This document shows positions 35,762 through 45,677 of a DNA stretch of 64,000 nt, in pieces. This DNA comes from Clostridium estertheticum. GTDB lineage: Bacteria > Bacillota > Clostridia > Clostridiales > Clostridiaceae. The notes under the pieces were generated by a model. It was given only the letters and a program-made list of their open reading frames with translations, did no database searches and had not been told where the DNA came from. The translations under genes and the position numbers were made by a program. The stretch covers positions 3,224,001 through 3,288,000 of the forward strand of contig NZ_CP086239.1 of assembly GCF_026650985.1 (NCBI RefSeq), in the 5' to 3' direction. How positions within the stretch are numbered: position 1 is the first letter of the stretch; every line of letters begins with the position of its first letter.

Positions 35762-37150
35762 CTATATCTCTTCCAAACCCTTCATCAGCATAGAAGCTTT
35801 TGTGTCATAAACTGTATGTAATATTTTTTCGGCAAGCTCACTAAGTGGTTCACCATAAAAATCTTTATAAACTGCAATAATATCTGGATTTTCATAACTA
35901 CTTCTAATTGATAACTGTTCATCTTTTAGATATAACCCAGCAATCCTGTTTTTTCTGACTTCATCTGTTATTGGCATAGCAACTTTAGGTTGACCACCGC
36001 CACCAATACAACCACCTCTACAAGTCATTACCTCAATGAAATCATAGGATAATTCTCTACTTTGAAGTTTTTCAATCAATTCTTTTGCATTTGCAGTACC
36101 ATGAACAACTGCAACTTTAACCATTATATCTCCTATTGGCACACTGGCTTCTCTCATACCATCCATACCACGAACAGGACTTAAATTTAGAAGATTATCC
36201 GGTGGAGTTTTTCCTGTTACATAAAAATAAGCTGTTCTTATAGCTGCTTCCATAACGCCACCAGTATTACCAAAAATAATACCAGCTCCAGTACCTCTAC
36301 CCAAAAGATTATCATACTCAGATGGAGTAAGTGCAGTAAACTTAATATCTGCTTCTTTAATCCACTTTGCAAGTTCACGAGTAGTTATTACATAATCCAT
36401 GTCTCGCATCTCCTCAGAATTATTATATTCTGCACTTGCGTTCATTTCATCTCTTTTTATTTCAAACTTTTTAGCAGTACAAGGTGTTACAGCTACATTT
36501 ACAATTTTCTTAGGGTCAATCCCCATTTTGTTTGCAAAATAAGTTTTAATAGTAGGGCCTTGCATGCCAATAGGACTTTTTACCGTTGATAAGTTTGGTA
36601 TAAATTCAGGGTAGAAGGTTTCTACAAACTTAACCCATGCAGGGCAACAGCTTGTAAACTGTGGTGTAGGTTTATCTTTCTGCGTAATTCTCCTTACCAG
36701 TTCACTTGCTTCTTCAGTGATTGTCAAATCTGCGGCAAAGGTAGTGTCTAAAACATAATCTGCGCCTAGTGCTCTTAATGCTGCAACCATTTTATCTTCT
36801 ACATAACAACCTGCGGCCATTCCAAATTCTTCGCCCAATGAGACTCGCACTGAAGGTGAAGTACTAAATATAACAATTTTTTCTGGGTTAGCAATCGCTT
36901 TTTTTACCTTGTCATAATCATACACCTCAGTGATAGAATTCACTGGGCATATATTTGCGCACTGCCCACAGTTAATACAAATTGCACAATCCCCTGTTTT
37001 TGCAAGATCATACATTTTACCAACTGCTATATCTTCACGACAAACTCTCCTGCACTGACCACATACTATGCATTTCTCCTCATCCCTAGTTATGGATGGA
37101 TTATCTTTTTCAATCGGAATTCTATTATTTGGAAATTCATGTTTACTCAT
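35762..37150 (-). CDS. [FeFe]-hydrogenase, short form with two [4Fe-4S] clusters
   Basis: 462 residues. N-terminal ferredoxin-like domain with CIVCGQCRRVC (27-37) and CAICINCGQCANICP (55-69). H-cluster motifs are TSCCPAW (166-172), TPCTAKKFE (222-230) and MTCRGGCIGGGGQP (375-388). The second motif has Thr in place of the usual Met of MPCxxK, a feature I associate with group B/CpIII-like enzymes. The proton-relay Cys of TSCC is kept. It reduces protons or oxidises H2 with ferredoxin in the cytoplasm. Single gene; hydEFG maturases are not in the window. Confidence 0.9.
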   Translation of the reverse strand: MSKHEFPNNRIPIEKDNPSITRDEEKCIVCGQCRRVCREDIAVGKMYDLAKTGDCAICINCGQCANICPVNSITEVYDYDKVKKAIANPEKIVIFSTSPSVRVSLGEEFGMAAGCYVEDKMVAALRALGADYVLDTTFAADLTITEEASELVRRITQKDKPTPQFTSCCPAWVKFVETFYPEFIPNLSTVKSPIGMQGPTIKTYFANKMGIDPKKIVNVAVTPCTAKKFEIKRDEMNASAEYNNSEEMRDMDYVITTRELAKWIKEADIKFTALTPSEYDNLLGRGTGAGIIFGNTGGVMEAAIRTAYFYVTGKTPPDNLLNLSPVRGMDGMREASVPIGDIMVKVAVVHGTANAKELIEKLQSRELSYDFIEVMTCRGGCIGGGGQPKVAMPITDEVRKNRIAGLYLKDEQLSIRSSYENPDIIAVYKDFYGEPLSELAEKILHTVYDTKASMLMKGLEEI

Positions 37151-37319
37151 AATATCGCTCCCCTTTTGTGTTAAAATTTTCTTGCTGACCTAAATTATCC
37201 AACTTCCATGACTCGAAGCCTTTCCTTTACCCGTGAATTTTCAATACTCCATTATTCTTATTCAATATCTATCTGTTAATATCCTTTAATATTTACAAAA
37301 TATATATATCATGTGATAG

Positions 37320-37348
37320 TTGTCATTTGATACATATATTGTTATAAT
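37320..37348 (+). promoter_or_regulatory. Sigma-A promoter of the MarR-chemoreceptor operon
   Basis: TTGTCA and TATAAT with a 17-base spacer, ending 36 bases before the MarR start. The upstream ATCATGTGATAG/TCATTTGATACAT words give a loose dyad over the -35 box that could be the MarR operator. Confidence 0.65.
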
Positions 37349-37384
37349 AATCTCATTATAATTTACAAAATAAAGGAGAATAAG

Positions 37385-37855
37385 ATGAATAATAAAGAAC
37401 ATCAAAAACTAATATTAAATATGGTTAACTTTTATAGCATATTCAATATTGAATTTATAGACCTTATCCCAGATCTTAGTAATTTAGGAGTTAGCCCTTT
37501 GCTCTCAAAAATTTTAAATACAATTCATATGGAGGGTAACACTACTCCATCATTTTTAAGCAAAAAACTTAATATCTCTTCTTCGAATGTAAGTAGAAGT
37601 ATTAATACATTAAATTTAATGGGTTACATAAATAAAAGACAAGATTCTATAGATAAACGAATTACATATTTATCTCTGTCTAAAAACGCTGTAGAACTTG
37701 TTTCTAAAACTATGTCTAATTCAGAAGAAATGTTTCTAAAAAAATTCAATGTATTATCTTCTGAAGAAATAGAAGAACTTTCTTATTCTTTTATTACAAT
37801 ACAAAATCTACTTATAAAAATGCGCGATTTGAATATTAGCAATCAAAACAAATAA
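37385..37855 (+). CDS. MarR-family transcriptional regulator
   Basis: 156 residues. MarR winged helix with LLSKILNTIHMEGNTTPSFL, SSSNVSRSINTLNLMGYI and the wing DSIDKRITYLSLS. No Cys is present, so redox sensing by thiols is unlikely. It is 17 bases upstream of the chemoreceptor gene and seems to be its regulator. Regulator-chemoreceptor pairs of this kind tie receptor level to a ligand. Confidence 0.9.
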   Translation: MNNKEHQKLILNMVNFYSIFNIEFIDLIPDLSNLGVSPLLSKILNTIHMEGNTTPSFLSKKLNISSSNVSRSINTLNLMGYINKRQDSIDKRITYLSLSKNAVELVSKTMSNSEEMFLKKFNVLSSEEIEELSYSFITIQNLLIKMRDLNISNQNK

Positions 37856-37872
37856 GGGAGTTGACTTAATAA

Positions 37873-39861
37873 ATGATTACAAAAAGTATAAAATCAAAAT
37901 TAATTATTTTAATTGGCATATTATTAATAATTATATGTTCAGGGCTAGGAATTATCTCTTACATAAATGCCTCTAATGCCTTGGTGTCAAATATAGCTAA
38001 AACACTGCCACAAATAGCTACTCAAGCTTCAAATACAGTTCAAGCTTCTCTAGACAGTCAATTGAATTCAATGGAAGTAATTGCATCAACTAATAGTATT
38101 AATACACCTGAAAAAACGAAATCTATATTACAGAGTGAAACTGCCAGAAGTAAAAGTTTAAAAATGGGATATGCAGATATCCATGGCAATATTTTATATA
38201 CAACTGGAGAAAAAGGTAACATAAAAGATACTATTTCATTTCAAAAATCCATTTCCGGAGGAAGTTATATAGCTGACCCCGTTGTTAACAAAGATAAAAC
38301 GACAATAACTATGACCTATTCAGTGCCAGTAAAAAAGAATAATTCAGTAGTCGGTGTATTAATTTCCGTTCGAAATGGGTTAGAACTAAGTGAAATGATT
38401 AAAAAAATTACCTTTGGTAAAACTGGCAGTGCCTACATGATAAACAGTAAAAGCAATAGTATTGCTTTTATGGATAAAAGCATGCCGTTAAATCAATATA
38501 ATTCTATAGACGAGGCTAAAAAAAATCCAAGTCTTAACGCTATTGCAGCTATGCAAAAAAAGATGATATCAGGACAAACTGGTTTAAGTGCATATAGTTT
38601 TGGTGGGAAAAAATCCTACGGAGGATACGCTCCAGTAAAAAAAGAAAATTGGTCCATAGTAGTTATATTAGATAAAAGTGAACTATTATCAGAGCTTGAT
38701 TCTTTAAAATCATCTATAGTGATGTCCTCCTTGATGTTTTTAATTATTGGACTTTTAATAGTTTATATTATTGCTCAAAGCCTATCCAAAAGAATTAAAT
38801 ATTCCTCAAAATCTCTAAATGTATTATCAACTGGAGACTTTACTAATGAAGTAAGCACCCTATATTTAGGTTACAAAGATGAAATAGGCGATATGGCTAA
38901 TTCTATGAGCACAATGCAAACCTCAATTAAACAGATGATTACAGTTTCAAAGAAGACTTCCTCAAGTATAGATACAGACTCTACAGTATTATCGAGTATA
39001 TCTCAAAAGATGGTTTCCTCATCAAATAATGTAGCCCATTCAGTTCAAGAGGTTGCTAGTGGTATCAGTGCTCAAGCAGATGATTTAGTAGAAACCACTT
39101 ATATATTAAATAGGTTTAGTAGTAAAATTGAAGATATAGTTGCATACATTGAAGATGTAGATAAAAGCACTTTAACAATGAGTGGCCTTGCAACTGACAG
39201 TAGTAATAATATAAAGTTATTAATGCAGGCCGTAAATGGTATAAGTTTATCCTTTAAAGATTTATCAGATAAAATAATTACCTTTAGCAGTAGTATAAAG
39301 GAGGTTCATAGTATAATTAATATAATCAATTCTATTGCTAATCAAACTAGTCTATTAGCCTTGAATGCTTCTATTGAAGCAGCAAATGCTGGAGAGGCCG
39401 GCAAAGGTTTTTCGGTAGTTGCAAATGAAGTTAAAAAGCTTGCTGAACAGACAAAGACTTCTTCAACGCATATTACTCAACTAATATCTAATATTTCCAA
39501 AAGTACTGAAATTGTTACAGGAAATACTACCACTATGAAAACAGAACTTGGCGGCCAAATAAACATAATAAATAAAACAATGAATTCTTTTGAAAAAATT
39601 ATAGAAGTGATTAAAATTATAATTCCAAAGGTACAATCCATAAATTCATCCGCCCTAGATGTAAAAATAGAAAAAGATAACATACTTAGCAAGGTAGAAA
39701 GTGTATCCGCTCTAGCTGAAGAAATATCAGCTTCTTCTCAAGAGATAACTGCTTCTACAGATGAGATGAATAATTTAGCTGCTGAAGTAGCTTCAACAGC
39801 TATTACCTTAAATAGTATGACTAAAAACATGATTGTTCAAGAAAAGAATTTTAAAATATAA
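37873..39861 (+). CDS. Methyl-accepting chemotaxis protein with dCache-like sensor
   Basis: 662 residues. Membrane span at about 10-30, an external domain of about 250 residues typical of dCache sensors ([33 protein letters not shown]), second span about 280-300, HAMP, then the signalling coiled coil with the tip sequence [20 protein letters not shown] and [10 protein letters not shown] (about 486-525). It binds a small ligand outside and signals to CheA/CheW. The organism is therefore probably motile; other chemotaxis genes are not in the window. Confidence 0.94.
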   Translation: MITKSIKSKLIILIGILLIIICSGLGIISYINASNALVSNIAKTLPQIATQASNTVQASLDSQLNSMEVIASTNSINTPEKTKSILQSETARSKSLKMGYADIHGNILYTTGEKGNIKDTISFQKSISGGSYIADPVVNKDKTTITMTYSVPVKKNNSVVGVLISVRNGLELSEMIKKITFGKTGSAYMINSKSNSIAFMDKSMPLNQYNSIDEAKKNPSLNAIAAMQKKMISGQTGLSAYSFGGKKSYGGYAPVKKENWSIVVILDKSELLSELDSLKSSIVMSSLMFLIIGLLIVYIIAQSLSKRIKYSSKSLNVLSTGDFTNEVSTLYLGYKDEIGDMANSMSTMQTSIKQMITVSKKTSSSIDTDSTVLSSISQKMVSSSNNVAHSVQEVASGISAQADDLVETTYILNRFSSKIEDIVAYIEDVDKSTLTMSGLATDSSNNIKLLMQAVNGISLSFKDLSDKIITFSSSIKEVHSIINIINSIANQTSLLALNASIEAANAGEAGKGFSVVANEVKKLAEQTKTSSTHITQLISNISKSTEIVTGNTTTMKTELGGQINIINKTMNSFEKIIEVIKIIIPKVQSINSSALDVKIEKDNILSKVESVSALAEEISASSQEITASTDEMNNLAAEVASTAITLNSMTKNMIVQEKNFKI

Positions 39862-39975
39862 TTCAATTCAATGCATACTAAAACCTATAATTTTTTACTA
39901 TTATGTTGTTTTATACATATATTAATAAATATGGAAGTTATCTTGTAATAAAAAAGATAACGTGAAAGCTAAACA

Positions 39976-40005
39976 AAGGGGGTAACTATTAAAAGTTACC
40001 CCCTT
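39976..40005. terminator. Bidirectional rho-independent terminator
   Basis: A perfect 12-base GC-rich stem (AAGGGGGTAACT and complement) around ATTAAA between the chemoreceptor and the convergent DAHP synthase copy 2. Confidence 0.92.
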
Positions 40006-40029
40006 ACTAAATAATAAAATATAAAACTT

Positions 40030-41058
40030 CTATAAATTTTCAGCAATATTATAAATTAATTTTTCAGTTTCTTCCCATCCTAAACATGCATCTGTTATAG
40101 ATTTACCATAAGTGCCTCGCCCCACATCTTGTTTACCCTCTACAATATAACTTTCAATCATAAATCCTTTTATCATTTTTTTAAGTAAAGAGTCATCTTT
40201 CCTACTCATTAATACTTCTCTAGCTATTCTTGGTTGTTCTTTATAAAGCTTCATTGAATTCGCATGATTAGTATCTACAATAATAGAAGGGTTTGCAAAT
40301 TTCTGTTTTTCATATTCTTTAGCAATATTTATCAAATCTTCATAATGATAGTTTGGAATATTTTTACCATAAGAATCCACTGCCCCTCTTAAAACAGCAT
40401 GTGCAAGTGGGTTTCCTGATGTTTCAACCTGCCATCCACTATATATAAATGTATGACCATCTTGTGCTGCTTTAATTGAATTTAGCATTACAGTCAGATC
40501 TCCACCAGTTGGGTTCTTCATACCTACAGGCATATCAACACCACTTACTGTAAATCTATGTTGCTGATTTTCTACTGAGCGGGCTCCAACAGCAATGTAT
40601 CCTAATAAATCTGATAGATATGTATAATTTTCTGGATATAACATTTCGTCTGCAGCAGGCATGTGATACTCACTTAATGCTTTTAAATGAAGTTTTCTAA
40701 TAGCTCTTAATCCTGCATCCATATCAGGTTCCTTACTTGGATCTGGTTGAGAGGCCATACCTTTATATCCTTCACCAGTAGTTCGAGGTTTGTTTGTATA
40801 AATTCTAGGTATAATAATGATAGAATCTTTTACCTTTTCCTGAACTTCTGCAAGCTTTCCTATATATTCGCACACCGAGTCTTCATTATCAGCCGAACAT
40901 GGTCCAACTATAAGGAGAAACTTATCAGATTCATTCTCAAAAACTTTCCTTATCTCAGTATCTCTCCTTTTTTTAATTTCTTTAATATTATTGGGTAGAG
41001 GCATTTCTTCCATAATTTCCTTTTCAGTAGGCATTTTCTTTATATATTTAATATTCAT
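40030..41058 (-). CDS. aroF: 3-deoxy-7-phosphoheptulonate synthase (DAHP synthase), copy 2
   Basis: 342 residues, about 95% identical to copy 1 with the same catalytic motifs (VGPCSADNEDS, GARSVENQQHR, DTNHANS). Differences include Gly-Ala to Asp-Gly in the AAQxxHTFIYSG segment, Ser-Tyr-His to Gly-Tyr-Ile ahead of GARS, and several changes in the first 35 residues, where feedback-inhibitor sites lie in this class. Both copies look intact. They could differ in feedback control by Phe, Tyr or Trp. Confidence 0.94.
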   Translation of the reverse strand: MNIKYIKKMPTEKEIMEEMPLPNNIKEIKKRRDTEIRKVFENESDKFLLIVGPCSADNEDSVCEYIGKLAEVQEKVKDSIIIIPRIYTNKPRTTGEGYKGMASQPDPSKEPDMDAGLRAIRKLHLKALSEYHMPAADEMLYPENYTYLSDLLGYIAVGARSVENQQHRFTVSGVDMPVGMKNPTGGDLTVMLNSIKAAQDGHTFIYSGWQVETSGNPLAHAVLRGAVDSYGKNIPNYHYEDLINIAKEYEKQKFANPSIIVDTNHANSMKLYKEQPRIAREVLMSRKDDSLLKKMIKGFMIESYIVEGKQDVGRGTYGKSITDACLGWEETEKLIYNIAENL

Positions 41059-41247
41059 ATCACTTTTTCCTCACTTTGCTTATTTATTATTTTGTTAGGC
41101 TGAAATTATAAGAGTTTTTTTAATTCAATTTGTTTTATTAATGAATTATATCACAAATTCAGTCAATTGGAAGAATATTTTCATTTTTCATTCAATTCTA
41201 CAATCAAATTTATTAAATAATCAACAATCTGCTCTACATATCTCATT

Positions 41248-42615
41248 TTAACAAATTGGGATTTCTATTGTCACCTGCGCTCCACCAGTGATAGGCGAGT
41301 TAGCTATATAAAGTCTCCCACCATGCAAATTTACGAATGATTCAGTAATATATAATCCTATTCCAAAATGAATTTTTGATGCCCTGCTAGAATCACCCAT
41401 ATAAAATTGTTTTGTGGCTGATTTAATATCTTCATTTGAAAAACCATTACCACTGTCTGTTGTAATAAATTTGATTTTATTATCTACAGATTTTACCTCA
41501 AAACAAATCTTTCCATTATTTGGGCAATAATTAACTGCATTTGATATGACATTCATAATTGCTCGGTAAAGTAATAATTGATCAATCATAATTGACCTAG
41601 GTACACCAGTCTTAATGAATTCAACTTTAATTCCCTTTGGATTTGCAATCGCTTCAAGCTGATCTTGAATTGTATTAATAAAATTTATAGAATCTCTTTC
41701 TTCAAGTTGTAGAAGGAGAGGTTTTTCTGAATTTGAAATCTCAATTAGGCTTTTAATGTACTTCTCAATCTGTGTGCTGTTTTTCGAAATATAATTAACG
41801 TATTCCTGTTGCTCCTTACTTATTGTTGAATCAGATAACAATTCAGCATTTCCTTTGATAATTGTTAATGGAGTTTTAAGGTCATGCGCAAGAGCTGAAA
41901 TTTGCTCCTTCTTTGCTCCTTCAATATTCCATTGCTTCTCCAGTGACTTTTTTAATTCTGTTTTCATATCTGATATTGACAAAAGCACATCATTAAATTC
42001 TTTAATTCCTGAATATTTTATGTCAAAGTCCAGATCCTGCTTCTTAATTTTTTCAGTAGCCTGCAAAAGTGGACTTAGCTGTTTATTTAGTTTTTTTGCA
42101 CATATAGCAGTAATAATAAAAACAATAAAAAAATATATTATAGCAAAAATTACAATCATGGTTTTTTCTGGATCTGGTAAATGTTTATTTAAAAATTCAG
42201 ATTGGTAACTCATTTGAACATAGTACTGCAAAACACAAACTCCATCTTGCCTTTCAATGAAATAGTAGTTCTTTTTGCTTCCATCTTTTGAGTAAGTACC
42301 CTTCGCATATTCTATTGCAGTCAGTAAATTCTTACCCTCTAAATTTGTTTTTATAACTTTATATTTTTTATCAAAAACAGCAAATTTACATCCATTGGGT
42401 ATCATATTCTCTGTAATTTCAGGGGCTTTTTCAAGCAATGGTTTAGCACTTCTAGCCAAATCCTCACTGAAATTCGATGGAAGAATCACACTGTTTTGCG
42501 CGAGGGCAAAAATCCCCAAATATAGTCCAGCGAAAACAATAAATGCAACTCCTAAAGTTAATAAATACTTAAAAAAGACCGCCTTTAACGTAAAAACTTT
42601 TTTCTTTATTTCCAT
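41248..42615 (-). CDS. Sensor histidine kinase of the peptide-resistance cluster
   Basis: About 455 residues; the ATG at 42615 is preferred (AGGATACAA upstream), with an in-frame ATG at 42633 as alternative. Two spans (about 14-36 and 150-172) enclose a domain of about 110 residues; then HAMP, ALAHDLKTPLTI (acceptor His), an N-box with NVISNAVNYC and GFSNEDI/HFGIGLYITESF G boxes. It overlaps the regulator gene end. In layout it corresponds to CprK/NsrK-type sensors of cationic peptides. Confidence 0.92.
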   Translation of the reverse strand: MEIKKKVFTLKAVFFKYLLTLGVAFIVFAGLYLGIFALAQNSVILPSNFSEDLARSAKPLLEKAPEITENMIPNGCKFAVFDKKYKVIKTNLEGKNLLTAIEYAKGTYSKDGSKKNYYFIERQDGVCVLQYYVQMSYQSEFLNKHLPDPEKTMIVIFAIIYFFIVFIITAICAKKLNKQLSPLLQATEKIKKQDLDFDIKYSGIKEFNDVLLSISDMKTELKKSLEKQWNIEGAKKEQISALAHDLKTPLTIIKGNAELLSDSTISKEQQEYVNYISKNSTQIEKYIKSLIEISNSEKPLLLQLEERDSINFINTIQDQLEAIANPKGIKVEFIKTGVPRSIMIDQLLLYRAIMNVISNAVNYCPNNGKICFEVKSVDNKIKFITTDSGNGFSNEDIKSATKQFYMGDSSRASKIHFGIGLYITESFVNLHGGRLYIANSPITGGAQVTIEIPIC

Positions 42616-43265
42616 TTGTATCCTATCCCCCATACCGTCTCAATCGGGAGCATGTTAAAAACAGCGAGCTTTGCCCGTATGTTTTTAACATGCTCCGTAA
42701 TAGCTGAGCTATCACTTTCACCGTCATACCCATAAACACCTTCATATATTTTATCCTTTGAAAAAACCTGCCCTTTATTTCTTGCAAGAAATTCGCAAAT
42801 GTTGTATTCACTTTTGGTAAATGGAATTTTTTTATCATCCACTAAGATTTCTTTACCTGATAAATTAAACTTTACTCCCGATATACAAAGGGAACTATGC
42901 TTTTCACGATTTTCTCGCCTTAAGTAAGCATTTACTCTAGCTCTAAGTTCCCCCATGCCAAAGGGTTTTGTAATGTAATCATCCGCGCCAAGGCCTAGTC
43001 CGTACATAATATCTGCTTCCATATTTTTTGCTGTAAGAAAAATAATGGGGCAGTCCACAATGTCACGATTTTCCTTGCAAAAAGTAAATCCATCCATACC
43101 AGGCATCATGACATCAAGTAAAATCAAATCAAAGTTTGAGAATTCATTAGTTAAAATTTTTTCGGGATTTACAACTGTAGTTACCAAATGATTGTCTTTA
43201 TGAAGGATATTTTTAATTAAAGCCAAAATATCAGGTTCATCATCGATAACCAGAATCTTTGCCAT
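42606..43265 (-). CDS. OmpR-family response regulator of the peptide-resistance cluster
   Basis: 219 residues. Receiver with DDE (8-10), Asp51 in LILLDVMMPGMDG, FLTAKN switch and ITKPF Lys; winged helix with AITEHVKNIRAKL and ETVWGIGYKW. About 140 bases after the third transporter gene, on the same strand, so likely in the same transcript or driven by its own promoter. It should activate the ABC genes at 43404-45593 on exposure to peptide. Confidence 0.94.
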   Translation of the reverse strand: MAKILVIDDEPDILALIKNILHKDNHLVTTVVNPEKILTNEFSNFDLILLDVMMPGMDGFTFCKENRDIVDCPIIFLTAKNMEADIMYGLGLGADDYITKPFGMGELRARVNAYLRRENREKHSSLCISGVKFNLSGKEILVDDKKIPFTKSEYNICEFLARNKGQVFSKDKIYEGVYGYDGESDSSAITEHVKNIRAKLAVFNMLPIETVWGIGYKWK

Positions 43266-43403
43266 GTTACCAACTCCTTTGTCTTGTATATAAATAGTAT
43301 AACGTCAAAATATTCTCAAATCAACCTTTATAATCCATAAATTTCAAAACAAAACTGCAAGCAAAGAGATCACTATCTTTGTTATCTTCATAATAATTTC
43401 TCT

Positions 43404-44147
43404 TTATTCATATGACTTTCTTCCTTCCCACCTTTTGAACCAAAATAAACAAGCAACGAAGGCAATACATATTGCAAATAGCATTACAAATAGTCCCTTT
43501 TGCATATCAAATGCTATTTCAGCACTAAAATCAGGATAGTCCAATTTTTCAAACATACGATTGCAAAGCCTCACACTCCATGCCCATGGAACAAAGTGCC
43601 ATATATAATCACCAAGACCTGTGAGCATCAAAGCAGAAATCAGGCTTCCTGCAACTCCAATCCCAGCAGAGGCACCCTTTCCAAATTGGAGACTAATGAA
43701 CACATGCAAGATATAGATGAATATATTTCCTAAAACTAATAATCCCGCTGCTTTTAAGTAAAATAAGTAGGGCAATACGTGAAATCCAAGTGCAAATGTT
43801 CCTACTGCAAGTGTTATAGAAAAGCTTCCCAATAAAAGTAAAAGAATTAGCTTGCTCAAATACGTAGTGTTTTTTGATTTTGAAGTAGCTAGCAGTACTT
43901 GAAAATTTCCAGCCTGCTCCTCCTGTTCAATTACTATCCCGCTGATTAATCCTATGAGCAAAGGAAAAGCAATGGCCAGCGCCTCCAGATACGTTTTTAT
44001 ATCCGTGATTGAGTTATTTAATCTCCCATGATAATATAATAAAAATATTAACGCTCCTGCTAGTGGAATAAACAAATGAATCCACAAAATAGAAGTATGT
44101 CTTAATTTATAAAAATCCGATTTTATACACCTAAGTAAAGCAATCAT
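43404..44147 (-). CDS. Lantibiotic-immunity-type ABC permease (LanG/CprC-like)
   Basis: 247 residues from ATG 44147, chosen because AGGAGG lies nine bases upstream and the preceding gene stops one base before. Six spans, the cytoplasmic EQEEQAGNFQVLLATSKSKN segment and WAWSVRLCNRMF, which match the equivalent parts of the paralogue at 23803-24579. Both end WFxRWEGRKSYE, so they are recent or strongly conserved paralogues. Confidence 0.9.
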   Translation of the reverse strand: MIALLRCIKSDFYKLRHTSILWIHLFIPLAGALIFLLYYHGRLNNSITDIKTYLEALAIAFPLLIGLISGIVIEQEEQAGNFQVLLATSKSKNTTYLSKLILLLLLGSFSITLAVGTFALGFHVLPYLFYLKAAGLLVLGNIFIYILHVFISLQFGKGASAGIGVAGSLISALMLTGLGDYIWHFVPWAWSVRLCNRMFEKLDYPDFSAEIAFDMQKGLFVMLFAICIAFVACLFWFKRWEGRKSYE

Positions 44148-44148
44148 A

Positions 44149-44874
44149 TTAATTAACCTCCTGTTTTTCAAACCAATTAGTGGTAACAATCATTAGCAAA
44201 ACAAACAGTATAATGGACAGAATAATTCCAATTGGAATCACGACTGGATTTCGCAGTGGATCTCCTATGCCTGCTAGCTCTCCATTTGGCAAAATCCCAA
44301 GAATGGGACACATAATACGTGACGTCCAACTATAAGGAGAAATCCACCACATTGATGTACTTACGGCCATAACATTTAATACAGTTCCAACTCCAACGTT
44401 TATCAAAACCGTCCCTAGCATTCCCAGTTTCTTCGCTAAAAACATACAAAGTGGAATCTGCCATAAAGATGTAACTGCAATCAAACCAGCTCCGGCAAAT
44501 GCACTAAAAACCGGTACGGGATGGATCCTTAGATAACTTCCTAAAAAAATTCCAACTACAAAAATCATACATGAGAAAGTCATATAAATCCCGTTTATCA
44601 AAACTTTTGAAATCCACACTTTTTTTAAAGAAATTGGCAGACCAAATACAGCCCTATAGCGTAATTTTTTTTGCTCCGCATCGTTAGTCATTACTGCCAT
44701 TATTGAAATATATCCTGGTAATATCAGCGTGTACCACCAATTGAAGCTATTGGTTTCAAAATATCTTCCGGTCATAAATCCAAATAACAAGGTAACTATA
44801 GGTGCGATAAGAATCAGCTTTTTTATAAATATTCTCTTACATTTCAAATTTTCAGCCTGTAAATATTTGAGCAT
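44149..44874 (-). CDS. Lantibiotic-immunity-type ABC permease (LanE/CprB-like)
   Basis: 241 residues, six spans. LKYLQAENLKCKRIFIKKL start, NDAEQKKLRYRAVFGLPISL loop and SPYSWTSRIMCPILGILPNGE, all parallel to the permease at 24582-25328. Its start overlaps the ATPase stop by one base. Second gene of the F-E-G set and a membrane partner of the ATPase. Confidence 0.9.
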   Translation of the reverse strand: MLKYLQAENLKCKRIFIKKLILIAPIVTLLFGFMTGRYFETNSFNWWYTLILPGYISIMAVMTNDAEQKKLRYRAVFGLPISLKKVWISKVLINGIYMTFSCMIFVVGIFLGSYLRIHPVPVFSAFAGAGLIAVTSLWQIPLCMFLAKKLGMLGTVLINVGVGTVLNVMAVSTSMWWISPYSWTSRIMCPILGILPNGELAGIGDPLRNPVVIPIGIILSIILFVLLMIVTTNWFEKQEVN

Positions 44875-45593
44875 TATAAATCCTCCTTCCTATTCTTTTT
44901 CACAACCTCTGTGAAAAGCACTTCCAAATCTTCACCAGGATTAATTTTGCCGTTATACCCGAGTACCCCATTACTGATGATACCGATATGGTCTGCAATA
45001 AGTTCAACCTCGGACAATATATGGCTAGATAGGATAACTGTCATTCCCTGTGCTGGAAAAGAACGTATTAGCTCCCTTAAGTCTTGTATTCCAAGAGGAT
45101 CCAGGCCATTTGTAGGCTCATCCAAAATTAGCAATTTAGGTTTATTCAAGAGTGCAATTGCAATTCCAAGTCTCTGCTTCATTCCCATAGAAAACTGTCC
45201 TGCCTGCTTTTTCTTTGTGTTTGTTAAATCAACTATTTCTAGTACTTCTTTAATACGAGAATCTGGAAGTCCTAAAAGAATAGTTCGAACTTTGAGGTTT
45301 TCAACCGCCGTAAGATTTTCATAAAGAGGTGGAGATTCAATCAAAACTCCTATATTAGAAAGATCATTTCTACTCCAATCATGATCCTCAAAAATCATTT
45401 CTCCTGATGTGGGATGAAGCATTCCTGTAATCATTTTTAATAGAGTTGATTTTCCGGCCCCATTTGGTCCTAGCAATCCATAGACAGAATTTTTTTCAAT
45501 GGATAGCGAAATGTTGTTTACCGCGCACTGTTTTTTGAAAGTCTTGCAAAGATTTTTTGTTTGTAAAATATAATTATTCATAATCTTAATCAT
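44874..45593 (-). CDS. Lantibiotic-immunity-type ABC ATPase (LanF/CprA-like)
   Basis: 239 residues. Walker A GPNGAGKST, FSMGMKQRLGI signature, LLILDEPTNGLDP and ILSSH. The start is open between ATG 45593 and ATG 45581; neither has ideal spacing to AAAGGA. First gene of a five-gene unit ATPase, permease, permease, regulator, kinase, the order seen in C. difficile cprABC-type clusters for cationic antimicrobial peptide resistance. The substrate assignment is from family knowledge only. Confidence 0.93.
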   Translation of the reverse strand: MIKIMNNYILQTKNLCKTFKKQCAVNNISLSIEKNSVYGLLGPNGAGKSTLLKMITGMLHPTSGEMIFEDHDWSRNDLSNIGVLIESPPLYENLTAVENLKVRTILLGLPDSRIKEVLEIVDLTNTKKKQAGQFSMGMKQRLGIAIALLNKPKLLILDEPTNGLDPLGIQDLRELIRSFPAQGMTVILSSHILSEVELIADHIGIISNGVLGYNGKINPGEDLEVLFTEVVKKNRKEDL

Positions 45594-45677
45594 CTTCCTT
45601 TCGTTTACTATAGTTTTATAATACTAGGAATTTATAAGGATTCTATAAGGATTTCAATATTAATATAAAACAAAAAA

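Noticed and set aside
37151-37384. Rex-type (TTGTTAAN6TTAACAA) redox operator at the hydrogenase/MarR divergent region
   Set aside because: Only half-site-like TGTTAA words occur; no full dyad was found.
44911-45324. 137-codon plus-strand frame antisense to the LanF ATPase
   Set aside because: It mirrors the strongly conserved ATPase gene and has no ribosome site.
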